A stretch of DNA of 32,809 nucleotides from an uncultured Clostridia bacterium (GCA_947588805.1 CANPYR010000028.1:1-32809), one strand, 5' to 3'. Counted from the first letter of the stretch, positions 6,534 to 15,067 are shown. Made by a program: numbers and translations. The notes: generated from the letters alone by a model not told the origin.

Positions 6534-7541
6534 ATGTCAGTACTTGACCTTGGGATAGATCTCGGAACGGCGAATATAATAATCTCGACAGGACGGGGCG
6601 GGGCTATACTTAACGAGCCTACGGTCATAGCGTTTGACAAAAACGCTGAAAGAGTCGCGGCGTTCGGGCAGGAAGCGTATAAGATGATAGGAAGAGCTCC
6701 GGAGCACATCGCGGTCATAAAGCCGCTTAAAGACGGAGTGATCTCGAATAACGACATGGCGCAGGAGCTTATCAGGCTCTGCATACTTAAAGTTATAGGA
6801 AAAAGGCTGATAAACCCGAGGATAGTGATGTGCGTTCCGAGCGGTATCACGGCGGTAGAGAGAAAGGCTGTGGTGGAAAGCGCGGTATCGGCGGGAGCAA
6901 GGACGGTATACCTGATCGAAGAGCCTGTGGCGGCGCTCCTGGGAGCAGGTGAGGATATAATGCGGCCGTTCGGCAGAATGGTAGTGGATATAGGCGGCGG
7001 CACGTCGGATATCGCGGTAACGTCTTTGGGAGGGATCGTGGCGGCGAATTCGGTAAAAAGAGCCGGGAACGCTTTTAACGCTTCGATACAGAGATATGTG
7101 GAAGACAATTACAGGATAGCGATCGGCGAGAGAACGGCCGAGGACGCGAAGATAGAAGCAGCGAATATATTCTGGCCGTCAGAAGAAAAGACCAGGACGG
7201 TTTCGGGAAGAAGCCTTACGACGGGGCTTCCCGCCAAAGTTGAGATAAGCGAGGGAGATTTAGCGCGCGCAATTACCGAAGACGTAGACATGATAATCGC
7301 GGCGATAAGGACGGTGTTTGAGAAAACGCCGCCGGAGTTGGTAGGGGATATCTACGACCACGGGATACTTCTCACGGGCGGCGGGGCGCTGCTCAGGGGA
7401 TTGGATATGTATATAACGAGGGAGTTCGGCGTGAAGTGCCATGTAGCGGACGACCCGTTAGGATGCGTGGCGCGCGGAACGCATTTAGCGTTCAAGGTCA
7501 GGGATAAGCTGCGTAACGGTTTTGAGAAAGCGAAGCTGTGA
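6534..7541 (+). CDS. mreB: MreB/Mbl-type actin-like cell-shape protein
   Basis: This 335-residue protein has the normal MreB length. It carries the ATPase signatures of the actin superfamily: phosphate-1 DLGIDLGTANIII at the N-terminus, phosphate-2 VVDIGGGTSDIAV in the middle, and the adenosine motif ILLTGGGALLRGLDMY near the C-terminus. MreB paralogues form membrane-associated filaments that guide lateral cell-wall synthesis. The start at 6534 follows GAGGAGAG and gives the conserved N-terminus; an in-frame start at 6492 lies inside comF. It sits behind comF and not with mreC/mreD, so it may be a second paralogue (Mbl or MreBH type) rather than the main MreB. Confidence 0.93.
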   Translation: MSVLDLGIDLGTANIIISTGRGGAILNEPTVIAFDKNAERVAAFGQEAYKMIGRAPEHIAVIKPLKDGVISNNDMAQELIRLCILKVIGKRLINPRIVMCVPSGITAVERKAVVESAVSAGARTVYLIEEPVAALLGAGEDIMRPFGRMVVDIGGGTSDIAVTSLGGIVAANSVKRAGNAFNASIQRYVEDNYRIAIGERTAEDAKIEAANIFWPSEEKTRTVSGRSLTTGLPAKVEISEGDLARAITEDVDMIIAAIRTVFEKTPPELVGDIYDHGILLTGGGALLRGLDMYITREFGVKCHVADDPLGCVARGTHLAFKVRDKLRNGFEKAKL

Positions 7542-7675
7542 GCGGATAAGAGACGAAAAAAGAATGGATAATATCCGCTGCGAAGAGCGGAATTAAAAGG
7601 TGCCGGCGGCATTTCGCCGGAAAGCCGCAGGGGGATATGGGGAAAGCGCGGAGCAGCAAGAGAAGAATAGGGAGG
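7542..7675. repeat. Gap with TTTCGCCGG/GCCGCA repeat sequence
   Basis: No gene is visible. The segment contains CCGGCG-GCATTT-CGCCGG, a small hairpin, followed by AAAGCCGCAGGGGG. This pairing of TTTCGCCGG with downstream GCCGCA recurs near 15137-15175 and 29008-29045, suggesting a degenerate intergenic repeat family. Confidence 0.45.
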
Positions 7676-7704
7676 AAAAACAGTCCGCGGGGGGCTGTTT
7701 TTTT
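7676..7704 (+). terminator. Terminator of the recD2-comF-mreB operon
   Basis: AAAAACAGTCC (7676-7686) pairs with GGGCTGTTTTT (from 7692), with one wobble pair, and is followed by a T-run. Confidence 0.8.
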
Positions 7705-7766
7705 GTGGTCGGCAGTCAGTAGAAATCCAACGGATATGCGGCGAATCCCCCTCGCCCGCGCGCACC

Positions 7767-7795
7767 TTGACATTCCCGTCAAAATAAAGTATTAT
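7767..7795 (+). promoter_or_regulatory. Vegetative-type promoter upstream of the ECF sigma operon
   Basis: TTGACA (7767-7772) and TATTAT (7790-7795) are separated by 17 bases. It lies about 110 bases upstream of the sigma factor start and could give basal expression. Confidence 0.7.
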
Positions 7796-7832
7796 ATAAT
7801 CAGACAAATCCAAAAATTTTTCACCACACGGC

Positions 7833-7860
7833 GCAACTATTTGCACCCTAAAAGCGTATT
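7833..7860 (+). promoter_or_regulatory. Candidate ECF-type promoter (autoregulation)
   Basis: GCAAC (7833-7837) is followed after 17 bases by CGTATT (7855-7860), resembling the AAC/CGT layout of ECF sigma promoters. The same GCAAC-N17-xGTAT arrangement occurs at 10643-10670 upstream of the GH5 gene. Assignment to the sigma factor encoded here is inference. Confidence 0.4.
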
Positions 7861-7905
7861 ATATATGAAACGGAAAGAAGACAGCGGAAAGGAGTTAAAC
7901 GGACG

Positions 7906-8403
7906 ATGCCGGAGGATATAAATATTTACATATCTTCTGTTGTAGAAAAATATTCCGACATGATATACCGCACAGCATATCACTCGCTGTGCGACCGTCA
8001 TTACGCCGAGGATATAACACAGGAGGTTTTCCTGAAGCTAATGCGCGCTCTTCCGGATTTTGAATCGGACGAGCATGAAAAAGCATGGCTTTTAAGAGTC
8101 ACTATGAATATGTGTTCGTCATATAACCGAAAGCGATACGCTCATCCCGAAACCGATCTTTTTGACGCAGCGGGCTCGGAGGAAGCGAAACCCGGGGGAG
8201 AAAGTCCGGTGCTTGAGGCTGTGATGTCGCTGCCCGAAAAATATAGGACCGCGGTTTATATGCATTACATAGAGGGATATAAGCTTGAGGAGATCTCAAA
8301 GATCACCGGCCAGAACCGTAATACCGTGGCTTCTATCCTTAAGCGGGCAAGAGAAAAGCTTAAAAAAATTCTGAAGGAGGATTTTGACTATGATGAAAAA
8401 TGA
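7906..8403 (+). CDS. ECF-type RNA polymerase sigma factor
   Basis: This 165-residue protein has the two conserved sigma-70 regions only, as in extracytoplasmic-function sigma factors. Region 2 (YSDMIYRTAYHSLCDRHYAEDITQEVFLKLMRAL) binds core polymerase and the -10 element. Region 4 (LPEKYRTAVYMHYIEGYKLEEISKITGQNRNTVASILKRAREKL) is a helix-turn-helix for the -35. AAAGGAG precedes the ATG. The 3' end overlaps the start of the large membrane protein at 8390, so the pair is translationally coupled, the usual arrangement for a sigma factor and its regulator. Its regulon may include the GH5 gene at 10811. Confidence 0.94.
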   Translation: MPEDINIYISSVVEKYSDMIYRTAYHSLCDRHYAEDITQEVFLKLMRALPDFESDEHEKAWLLRVTMNMCSSYNRKRYAHPETDLFDAAGSEEAKPGGESPVLEAVMSLPEKYRTAVYMHYIEGYKLEEISKITGQNRNTVASILKRAREKLKKILKEDFDYDEK

Positions 8404-10600
8404 ATACAGATCAGAAGTCGATAACCTCCGACTCTCCGAACAGTTCAAAGAAGATCTTAAAAAGAAAATGCTTGCGGAATATAATAAAAACGGCGGCGTA
8501 CCCGTTGAAAACGATAAGCCGATAACCGTGAGCCGCTCTTCAAAAATTTACCGCTTCGCGGGAATCGCCGCCTGCATAATCCTCGCGGTTTCAACTCTTA
8601 GCGTGCTGTCAGTGAAAAATATAAAGCGTACGGACAGCGCGGCGGACGTTAAAGATAACGGCTTGGCGGCGACTCAGGAGCCGGGAGAAGCCAATCAGGC
8701 CGACCAGCCCGAAACCGAAAAATATAATTATCCCGCGATCCTGTCCGAAGAGGAAGAATATCCCGTGGGAGAAGACGCAGATAACGGGACCGAGGAGTAC
8801 GAGCCAAAAGATGGGATAAACGACGAAGAAATTCCGGTCGTGGCCGAAGACGGATCCGAACGAGAGAAAACGGCCGAAAACGAAATGATACCGGAATCCG
8901 ATAACAACCCTTGCACCGATATTCCAGAAGATGAAAGAGATAATACAGAGCGCTCGGAATACGCTTCGCCTAACTACCGTGGAGATTATAACGGCGACGA
9001 CTATATAAACTCCGCGTCCGGAACTCCGGAAGGAAAGCCGGAAACATACGTTATCGGAGAAATACGTTCGGGGCGCGTACTGATAACCGCTCCCGAGCCC
9101 CCTGCGGAAGAGCCCGAACCCGAGACCGGATCCGAGACGGTTTCCGAGCCTGCGGCGCCTATTCCCGAGCCGTCCGTGCCGGATAATTCTAACGCTTCGG
9201 AATCCGTCCCCGACGAGAATACCGAGGAATCGCCGACGGAAACTCCGGCGGAAGCTCCTGTAGACGCCCCGGAAGAAACCGACTCCGTTCCGGTAGAGGA
9301 GGATGCGGACGAAGCGCCTGCGGAAGCTCCGAGAGAAGCGCCCGAGGAAATTCAGGAGGATGAAATGTTGGATGAAGAGCCCGAAACGGAGCCCGTGGAA
9401 AATCCTGAGACCGAGAGCGAAGAGGTTCTGTCGGAAGCGGAATACGAAGAAGACGCGGCGCTCGAGTCGGATATCGCCGTACCCGAATCTGATGCCGAAG
9501 AAGAAGTATACGATGAAAATCCCGCCGGTATCTTCGGCGATGAGGAAAGGATCTTCACCGGCTATTACGACTACCGAGACGATAAGCTGCAAGGCGTTGC
9601 CATGCCTTCGTCGGTGGTAAGATTCAATATAGAAAAGGCGTACGCCGAAGAAGAGCTTCCCTATGTGGCGGCAGGGATGTATATCGATCCGTCTTCGGAA
9701 ACTGTCTATAAAATCAGGATCACATACGACTACATGAGATCCGAGCCTGAAAACGCCGAAACGCTTATGATTAACGTAGGAACGGTATATACTCAGCTTT
9801 CCGGCCGCCCTGCGATGGAGGGAGAATATATCGCGAGAGTCATAACCGATCCCGATATCAACTGCGGGGTGGTAAATCTTGACGAGAATCTGATCTATAA
9901 GATATATAACGTGAACGGAGTGGATATCGCCTATCATTTGATCTCCGACAGCAACGAAAATATAGACCCCGGGGATACTAATATGGGTCTTACGCCGTCC
10001 GAGTCGGCGGTATACACGACCTCGTCGAACAATCCCGAGACCTATGTCCATAAAGCCGCGGTAAACGAGCTTACGAGATATTTAAAGAGAAATCTTTCAA
10101 AGCTCTCCTTCGCGCCGATCGACTATTCTTCGCTTGCAGCGGCTCCTTCTTCGGGACTCCGCGCGACCTATCAGTCTGACGGTCCGGAGATAATTCTTGC
10201 GGGCGGCTCCGAGGATGAAAACGCGCCGGTAACTCAGGAGGGGATAAGGACTTATCTTGAATCGATAGGCGCGGAGATAGGCGAAAAGACCTGTTCCATC
10301 ATCGCGAAGAACGGAAACAAGGCAAGATTTGAAAACGGGGTTCTGGAATCGGTGACTGTGGTATCCCCAGACAGCCCGCTCGATATCTCGGTAAGAAATA
10401 TAAGGGTAGGGGACAAAATATCCGAGGTCTTTAAAAAGCTTATTATCGATAGCTCGGACTTAAGTCTTGAAAGCGACGCTAAGATCACCGTCGCCGCCGG
10501 GGAATCGGATCCCGAGGTGGTTATAAGCCTTAAGGATTATAAGGTAAAAGAGATAAAGATCACCTATCCCGGCGTTGAGACGGACGGAGAAGACAGTTAA
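8390..10600 (+). CDS. Large single-pass membrane partner of the ECF sigma factor (candidate anti-sigma/sensor)
   Basis: This 736-residue protein starts at ATG 8390, nine bases after AAGGAGG and overlapping the sigma gene by 14 bases. Residues 1-52 are charged and cytoplasmic, 53-74 form one membrane helix (from FAGIAACIILAVSTL), and about 80-390 are a very acidic linker rich in Pro, Glu, Thr and Ser. The last 345 residues are a folded extracellular region (for example YKIRITYDYMRSEPENAETLMINVG and PDSPLDISVRNIRVGDKISEVFKKLI) with no family I can name. The topology and coupling fit an anti-sigma factor that senses an outside signal. The HxxxCxxC zinc motif of ZAS anti-sigma factors is absent, so the assignment rests on context. 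Confidence 0.75.
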   Translation: MMKNEYRSEVDNLRLSEQFKEDLKKKMLAEYNKNGGVPVENDKPITVSRSSKIYRFAGIAACIILAVSTLSVLSVKNIKRTDSAADVKDNGLAATQEPGEANQADQPETEKYNYPAILSEEEEYPVGEDADNGTEEYEPKDGINDEEIPVVAEDGSEREKTAENEMIPESDNNPCTDIPEDERDNTERSEYASPNYRGDYNGDDYINSASGTPEGKPETYVIGEIRSGRVLITAPEPPAEEPEPETGSETVSEPAAPIPEPSVPDNSNASESVPDENTEESPTETPAEAPVDAPEETDSVPVEEDADEAPAEAPREAPEEIQEDEMLDEEPETEPVENPETESEEVLSEAEYEEDAALESDIAVPESDAEEEVYDENPAGIFGDEERIFTGYYDYRDDKLQGVAMPSSVVRFNIEKAYAEEELPYVAAGMYIDPSSETVYKIRITYDYMRSEPENAETLMINVGTVYTQLSGRPAMEGEYIARVITDPDINCGVVNLDENLIYKIYNVNGVDIAYHLISDSNENIDPGDTNMGLTPSESAVYTTSSNNPETYVHKAAVNELTRYLKRNLSKLSFAPIDYSSLAAAPSSGLRATYQSDGPEIILAGGSEDENAPVTQEGIRTYLESIGAEIGEKTCSIIAKNGNKARFENGVLESVTVVSPDSPLDISVRNIRVGDKISEVFKKLIIDSSDLSLESDAKITVAAGESDPEVVISLKDYKVKEIKITYPGVETDGEDS

Positions 10601-10641
10601 ACGCGATAAATTTTAACGTCATATTATCCTTCAAAAAATTG

Positions 10642-10679
10642 TGCAACCTGTATAACTTTTTATGAGTATGCAGGTTGCA
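10642..10679. other. Inverted repeat between the sigma operon and the GH5 gene
   Basis: TGCAACCTGTATA (10642-10654) pairs with TATGCAGGTTGCA (10667-10679), 13 bp with one wobble. It could end the sigma operon, but the plus-strand tail (TAATTGTTGTTT) is a poor U-tract; the minus strand has the better one. It also contains GCAAC-N17-AGTATG (10643-10670), matching the candidate ECF promoter at 7833. It may be a terminator, an operator or a promoter. Confidence 0.55.
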
Positions 10680-10706
10680 TAATTGTTGTTTATGCATTAA
10701 AACCTC

Positions 10707-10735
10707 TTGACAAAAAATCAATCTTGTGCAATAAT
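10707..10735 (+). promoter_or_regulatory. Vegetative-type promoter of the GH5-dockerin gene
   Basis: TTGACA (10707-10712) and AATAAT (10730-10735) are separated by 17 bases. GGAGGT at 10799-10804 then precedes the ATG at 10811. Confidence 0.75.
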
Positions 10736-10810
10736 ATATCTGTAATCATTCGGGAAGCTCAAAATCCCGGAAACTCCGAACTTTTATGATCTTCGATGGA
10801 GGTAACAAAG

Positions 10811-13800
10811 ATGAAAAAACTAAAAAGGATACTGAGCGTAATTCTTTCGGCGGCGATAGTATTCACGACTCTCGCTTTTCCAATCGAAATTTCTGCGGTA
10901 GAGTATAAGCAGATGTCCGACGGTAAATCGCCGATAACGCCGCAGCAGGCGTTTTCGGAAATGACCTGGGGCGCGAATCTTTCGGATCTCTACGGCGCTA
11001 CCTGCGCGGATTACGATCCTATAGACAAGGGATATATAGAATATGTGCCGACGGCCGAATTCGGAATAGGAATGTGGGCGTGGGATTCGTCGTGGCAGTG
11101 GTTAAGAACCTACCGCGGAAACAACGGCACTTTCACGTTAAAAAGCGAGCCGCTCTCATATTCGTTTAACGAAAACAGCCGGTATAACCAGATAATCAAG
11201 CTCGGCTTCTTTACGCAGTCAAGGGATCAGGTGATAGATATAACCCTGTCCGACAGCAAGATCATAAAGAGTAACGGCGAAGTGGTACCGCTTACCGCGA
11301 TGGATAAAAGATATACGTTTACGACCGACGACGGCCCGGACGATAATCACTGGTACTACAAAAGGCTTGAAAACATAGAGGGACTTCCCGCCCCGAGCTC
11401 GGAGTACTGCCGCGGCGTATTTGAGACAACGGTTACTATTGAAAAAAACTCCACGACGTATGAAACCAAGTCCGATTACTTCTTCGAGCGCGACAAGTGG
11501 AAGGTATCGCTTGAGGAGCTGACTAACGCCTATATCGGCGCGGGAGTGAACGTGTTCCGTCTTCCGGTCACATGGGCTCCGTTTATAAACGATCAGACCT
11601 TTGAGATAGACAGGGAATGGCTTGAAGCCGTAAAGAAAGCGGTGGATTATATCTTATCTACCGGCGCGTACTGTATTATAAACATCCACGGAGACTATTT
11701 GCAGAAAGCTTTTGTCGGAACTCCCGACCCAAGCGGCGGCTGGACGAATCTTCACTGGGAAACCGGCTGGATCAGTGAAGATTACAGGAATTATGTAGAT
11801 CAAAGATTCAAAGAAAGCTGGAGACAGATAGCGGAATACTTCAAGGACTATTCCTATAAGCTGATATTCGAGACCTGCAACGAGCCGAGGTCTGAAACGT
11901 CTCCTTTTGACGCTACACAGATCTCGAGAGTAAATGATTTAAATAAGATGTTCTACGAGACGGTAAGAAAAAGCGGAGGAAATAACGCAAAGAGAATTCT
12001 TACTCTCGCTCCTGCGGATTATATGACGGCATGGCAGCTTAATAATCTTTGGATGCCGGAAAATGACGATTACGTAGCGGCGCAGATCCACAGCTATATT
12101 CTTGAAGATTATAGCGGGCCTAACGCTAACTATAATTATGAATATGAAGTAGACAGAGTGGACGGATACATCAAAGGCTTCCGTAGAAAATACCCGAACG
12201 CCGCTGTAATAATAGGCGAAACCGGCGCTTCTCACTATTTCGATGAGAATACGCAGATCCCGAAGGTAAAGTATCTATTTGAAAAGATGAAAGCCGATGG
12301 AGTCCCGATCTGCTGGTGGGAGGACTTCTTCAACGACGACGCGGACTTCCATCAGTACTGGCTCTTCAACAGATATACAAAGACATGGGGAAAACCTAAT
12401 ATCATTAAAACGATACAGGATATCGCAGGATTAGGTATGAAGGCCGCAACGCATATAGAGCTTGAGGGCGAAGGCTATAAGACGGAATATACCGTAGACG
12501 AAGAGCTTGACGTTTCAAATCTTAACGTCAGGGTTTATGTAAACAACGGCACGGACTATACGGTTCCTGTGTCTCCGGATATGGTAAAGGGATTTGACAG
12601 CTCTAAGGCCGCGGACAGGCTGATACTTGACGTTATCTATAAGGGCTTCACCGCAAGGTATGAGGTAAGCGTAAAACGCAACGAGACGGTAAGACGCGCT
12701 CCGGAGGGGCTTGTGGGAGTAAAAGCGAAGACGGATCCCCCTTCAAACTGCAAGATAGTCGGCACCACGTCCGATATGGAATACGGCTGGGATGAGAATT
12801 TCACATATACAGTTCCATGCACCGACGGAGAGACTATTCTTGACGGACCAGGATTTTATTACGTAAGATATAAGGCGAACGACAAAGAGGTAGCGAGCGA
12901 GTCGGTGAAGATAGATATCCCCGATACCGCCAAGGCTATAACGATTAACGGCGAAGGATATAAGACGGAATACTTTGTCGGAGATGAGCTGGATACCTGG
13001 ACGAATCCCGATAACGGTCAGACCACCGTGAATAATCTGACGGTATGGATAGACTTCTTAGGCGGCTGGGCGGGATATACGTATTATGTCCAAAAGGAAG
13101 ATGTATCCGGCTTTGACAGCTCCAAGCCGACCGAACGCCAGACCTTAACGATAACAGTCGATGAAGCCACGACCACATTCGATATAAGTATCTCCAAACG
13201 AAACGACCGCGAATCGCCGTCAGGGATAACCGCGGAAGCTCCCACGACCTACGGCGGCTCGGACGGAAAGCTTGTCGGGACTACCTCCGCGATGGAATAC
13301 AGCACCGACGAGAATTTCACTCAGGCTTTCGACTGTTCCGACGGCGAAACCGGAGGGCTTTCGTCAGGAAACTACTATTTAAGATATAAAGAGGACGATA
13401 AATATCTGACAAGCGGCTGGATCTGGATATATGTCCCCGAGGGCGAGCCTGCGTATATCAAGGGCATAAGCATAAACAGCGACAGCTTCAAGACGGTATA
13501 CACGGTAGGCGAACCGCTTGACGTGGCATGGCTTACGATTTTGGTTGATATGAGCTACGGCGACGACTATACCGTCTGGGTGAGCGAGGATATGGTCCAG
13601 GGCTTTAACAGCGACTACGCAGTTGAATCTCAGACGCTGACGATAAGCTACGAAGGCTTTACCACTGATTATGTTATCAGGATAAACGAGCCGGAGATAG
13701 TTGTTCCTCCGCACGAGCATGATTATAAGTACAAATACGACGGCGAGTGTCACTGGTTCCACTGCAACGTTCCGGACTGCCCGCTTCCCGATCAGGCGAA

Positions 13801-15067
13801 GTCCGGGCATGCCTTCAACGACGGCGTTGTCACACTCGCCCCGACCTATGAGACCGAGGGAATAAAGACCTACACCTGCTCGGTGTGCGGATATCAGAAG
13901 ACCGAAAGCGTGCCGAAGCTCGTCCACTCTCATGACTATAAAATGAAATCCGATTCGGAAGGCCACTGGGAACAGTGCGACGTAGAGGGCTGTCCCGAGC
14001 CTACTAAGCCGAAGTCAAATCATACATACGACAACGGAGTTATTACCACCGAGCCGACATATGACAGCGAGGGCGTGAAGACTTATACCTGCACGGTATG
14101 CCAGTACAAGAAAACCGAGAGCGTGCCGAAGCTCGAAAAGCAGCATGTACATGACTATAAAATGAAATCCGACTCGGAAGGCCACTGGGAACAGTGCGAC
14201 GTAGAAGGCTGCCCCGAGCCGACTAAGCCGAAGTCAAATCATACTTACGACAACGGAGTTATTACCACCGAGCCGACATATGACAGCGAGGGCGTAAAGA
14301 CTTATACCTGCACGGTATGCCGGTATAAAAAGACCGAAAGCGTGCCGAAGCTCGAAAAGCAGCATGTACATGACTATAAAATGAAATCCGATTCGGAAGG
14401 CCACTGGGAACAGTGCGACGTAGAAGGCTGCCCCGAGCCTACTAAGCCGAAGTCAAATCATACATACGACAACGGAGTTATTACCACCGAACCGACATAC
14501 GACAGCGAGGGCGTAAAGACTTATACCTGCACGGTGTGCCGGTATAAAAAGACCGAAAGCGTGCCGAAGCTCGAAAAACCGGTGCTTAAAATCACGGCTT
14601 CGCCGGACAGCCTAAGCCTTGTCGAGGGGAAATCCGGGACGGTAAAGCTCGGTATCACCTCAAGTTTTGAGTGGGATACCTCGGCGTACAGCTTCGTCTG
14701 CGAGACGGGAGATAGTGTCAGCTGCGATGTGAACGGCGCTGTAGTGACTGTCAACGCGCTTAAAGAGGGTACGGGGAAGATTAGGATCACTCTTAAGGAC
14801 GCTGACGGGAAGACGGCGAAGAATCCCGACGGAAGCGAGGTCGCGGTCGAGATAAGCGTGAGCGTTACCGCGAAGGACAGCTTCACTCCGGGCGATGTGA
14901 ATATGGACGGCAGGATAAGCTCGGTGGACGCGGTTCTGGTGCTCAGGTATCTTGCGAATTTCAAGGATGAGAATGCGAACGTCGCTGCGATGGATTATAA
15001 CGGCGCGGGCGGGGTTACGAGCCTTGACGCGGTGTTGATACTCAGGCATATCGCGGGATTGGATTAG
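10811..15067 (+). CDS. Secreted multidomain GH5-family glycoside hydrolase with C-terminal dockerin
   Basis: The protein has 1418 residues; ATG 10811 is chosen because GGAGGT precedes it and a signal peptide follows (MKKLKRILSVILSAAIVFTT...ISA). The GH5 TIM barrel spans about residues 48-540: MTWGANL, FRLPVTW (R250), FETCNEP (acid/base E358), AQIHSY and IIGETG (nucleophile E470). A segment of about 150 residues (65-215) lies between the first barrel motif and the next. Three Ig-like (Big_3-type) domains at about 550, 710 and 885 alternate with two GTTSxMEYSxDENF domains. Four His/Cys repeats (about 967-1257) and a beta domain follow. Residues 1361-1418 are a type I dockerin; its second loop (DYNGAGGVTSLDAV) has Ala at the usual Asp position. 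This suggests a beta-glucan-degrading enzyme docked to a scaffoldin; the exact substrate is unknown. Confidence 0.93.
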   Translation: MKKLKRILSVILSAAIVFTTLAFPIEISAVEYKQMSDGKSPITPQQAFSEMTWGANLSDLYGATCADYDPIDKGYIEYVPTAEFGIGMWAWDSSWQWLRTYRGNNGTFTLKSEPLSYSFNENSRYNQIIKLGFFTQSRDQVIDITLSDSKIIKSNGEVVPLTAMDKRYTFTTDDGPDDNHWYYKRLENIEGLPAPSSEYCRGVFETTVTIEKNSTTYETKSDYFFERDKWKVSLEELTNAYIGAGVNVFRLPVTWAPFINDQTFEIDREWLEAVKKAVDYILSTGAYCIINIHGDYLQKAFVGTPDPSGGWTNLHWETGWISEDYRNYVDQRFKESWRQIAEYFKDYSYKLIFETCNEPRSETSPFDATQISRVNDLNKMFYETVRKSGGNNAKRILTLAPADYMTAWQLNNLWMPENDDYVAAQIHSYILEDYSGPNANYNYEYEVDRVDGYIKGFRRKYPNAAVIIGETGASHYFDENTQIPKVKYLFEKMKADGVPICWWEDFFNDDADFHQYWLFNRYTKTWGKPNIIKTIQDIAGLGMKAATHIELEGEGYKTEYTVDEELDVSNLNVRVYVNNGTDYTVPVSPDMVKGFDSSKAADRLILDVIYKGFTARYEVSVKRNETVRRAPEGLVGVKAKTDPPSNCKIVGTTSDMEYGWDENFTYTVPCTDGETILDGPGFYYVRYKANDKEVASESVKIDIPDTAKAITINGEGYKTEYFVGDELDTWTNPDNGQTTVNNLTVWIDFLGGWAGYTYYVQKEDVSGFDSSKPTERQTLTITVDEATTTFDISISKRNDRESPSGITAEAPTTYGGSDGKLVGTTSAMEYSTDENFTQAFDCSDGETGGLSSGNYYLRYKEDDKYLTSGWIWIYVPEGEPAYIKGISINSDSFKTVYTVGEPLDVAWLTILVDMSYGDDYTVWVSEDMVQGFNSDYAVESQTLTISYEGFTTDYVIRINEPEIVVPPHEHDYKYKYDGECHWFHCNVPDCPLPDQAKSGHAFNDGVVTLAPTYETEGIKTYTCSVCGYQKTESVPKLVHSHDYKMKSDSEGHWEQCDVEGCPEPTKPKSNHTYDNGVITTEPTYDSEGVKTYTCTVCQYKKTESVPKLEKQHVHDYKMKSDSEGHWEQCDVEGCPEPTKPKSNHTYDNGVITTEPTYDSEGVKTYTCTVCRYKKTESVPKLEKQHVHDYKMKSDSEGHWEQCDVEGCPEPTKPKSNHTYDNGVITTEPTYDSEGVKTYTCTVCRYKKTESVPKLEKPVLKITASPDSLSLVEGKSGTVKLGITSSFEWDTSAYSFVCETGDSVSCDVNGAVVTVNALKEGTGKIRITLKDADGKTAKNPDGSEVAVEISVSVTAKDSFTPGDVNMDGRISSVDAVLVLRYLANFKDENANVAAMDYNGAGGVTSLDAVLILRHIAGLD
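13715..14580 (+). repeat. In-gene repeats: one diverged and three near-identical 219-bp units
   Basis: The motif CATGACTATA recurs at 13931, 14150 and 14369, exactly 219 bases (73 codons) apart, and the units between are nearly identical at DNA level. A diverged unit precedes them from about 13715. Each encodes HDYKMKSDSEGHWEQC, a CxxxxC pair, NHTYDNGVITTEPTYDSEG, and YTCTVC. The conserved His and Cys residues suggest a small metal-binding or disulfide-stabilised fold. Confidence 0.93.

Noticed and set aside
8609-10051. Long minus-strand frame rich in Arg, Phe and Gly
   Set aside because: It is a shadow of the acidic Glu/Pro/Ser linker of the sigma partner gene; no start signal and no domain.
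10796-10810. Earlier ATG for the GH5 gene at 10796
   Set aside because: It overlaps the GGAGGT ribosome binding site and would add five residues before the signal peptide.
13931-14580. CRISPR-like or mobile repeat
   Set aside because: The 219-bp units keep reading frame and encode conserved His/Cys residues inside one secreted protein.
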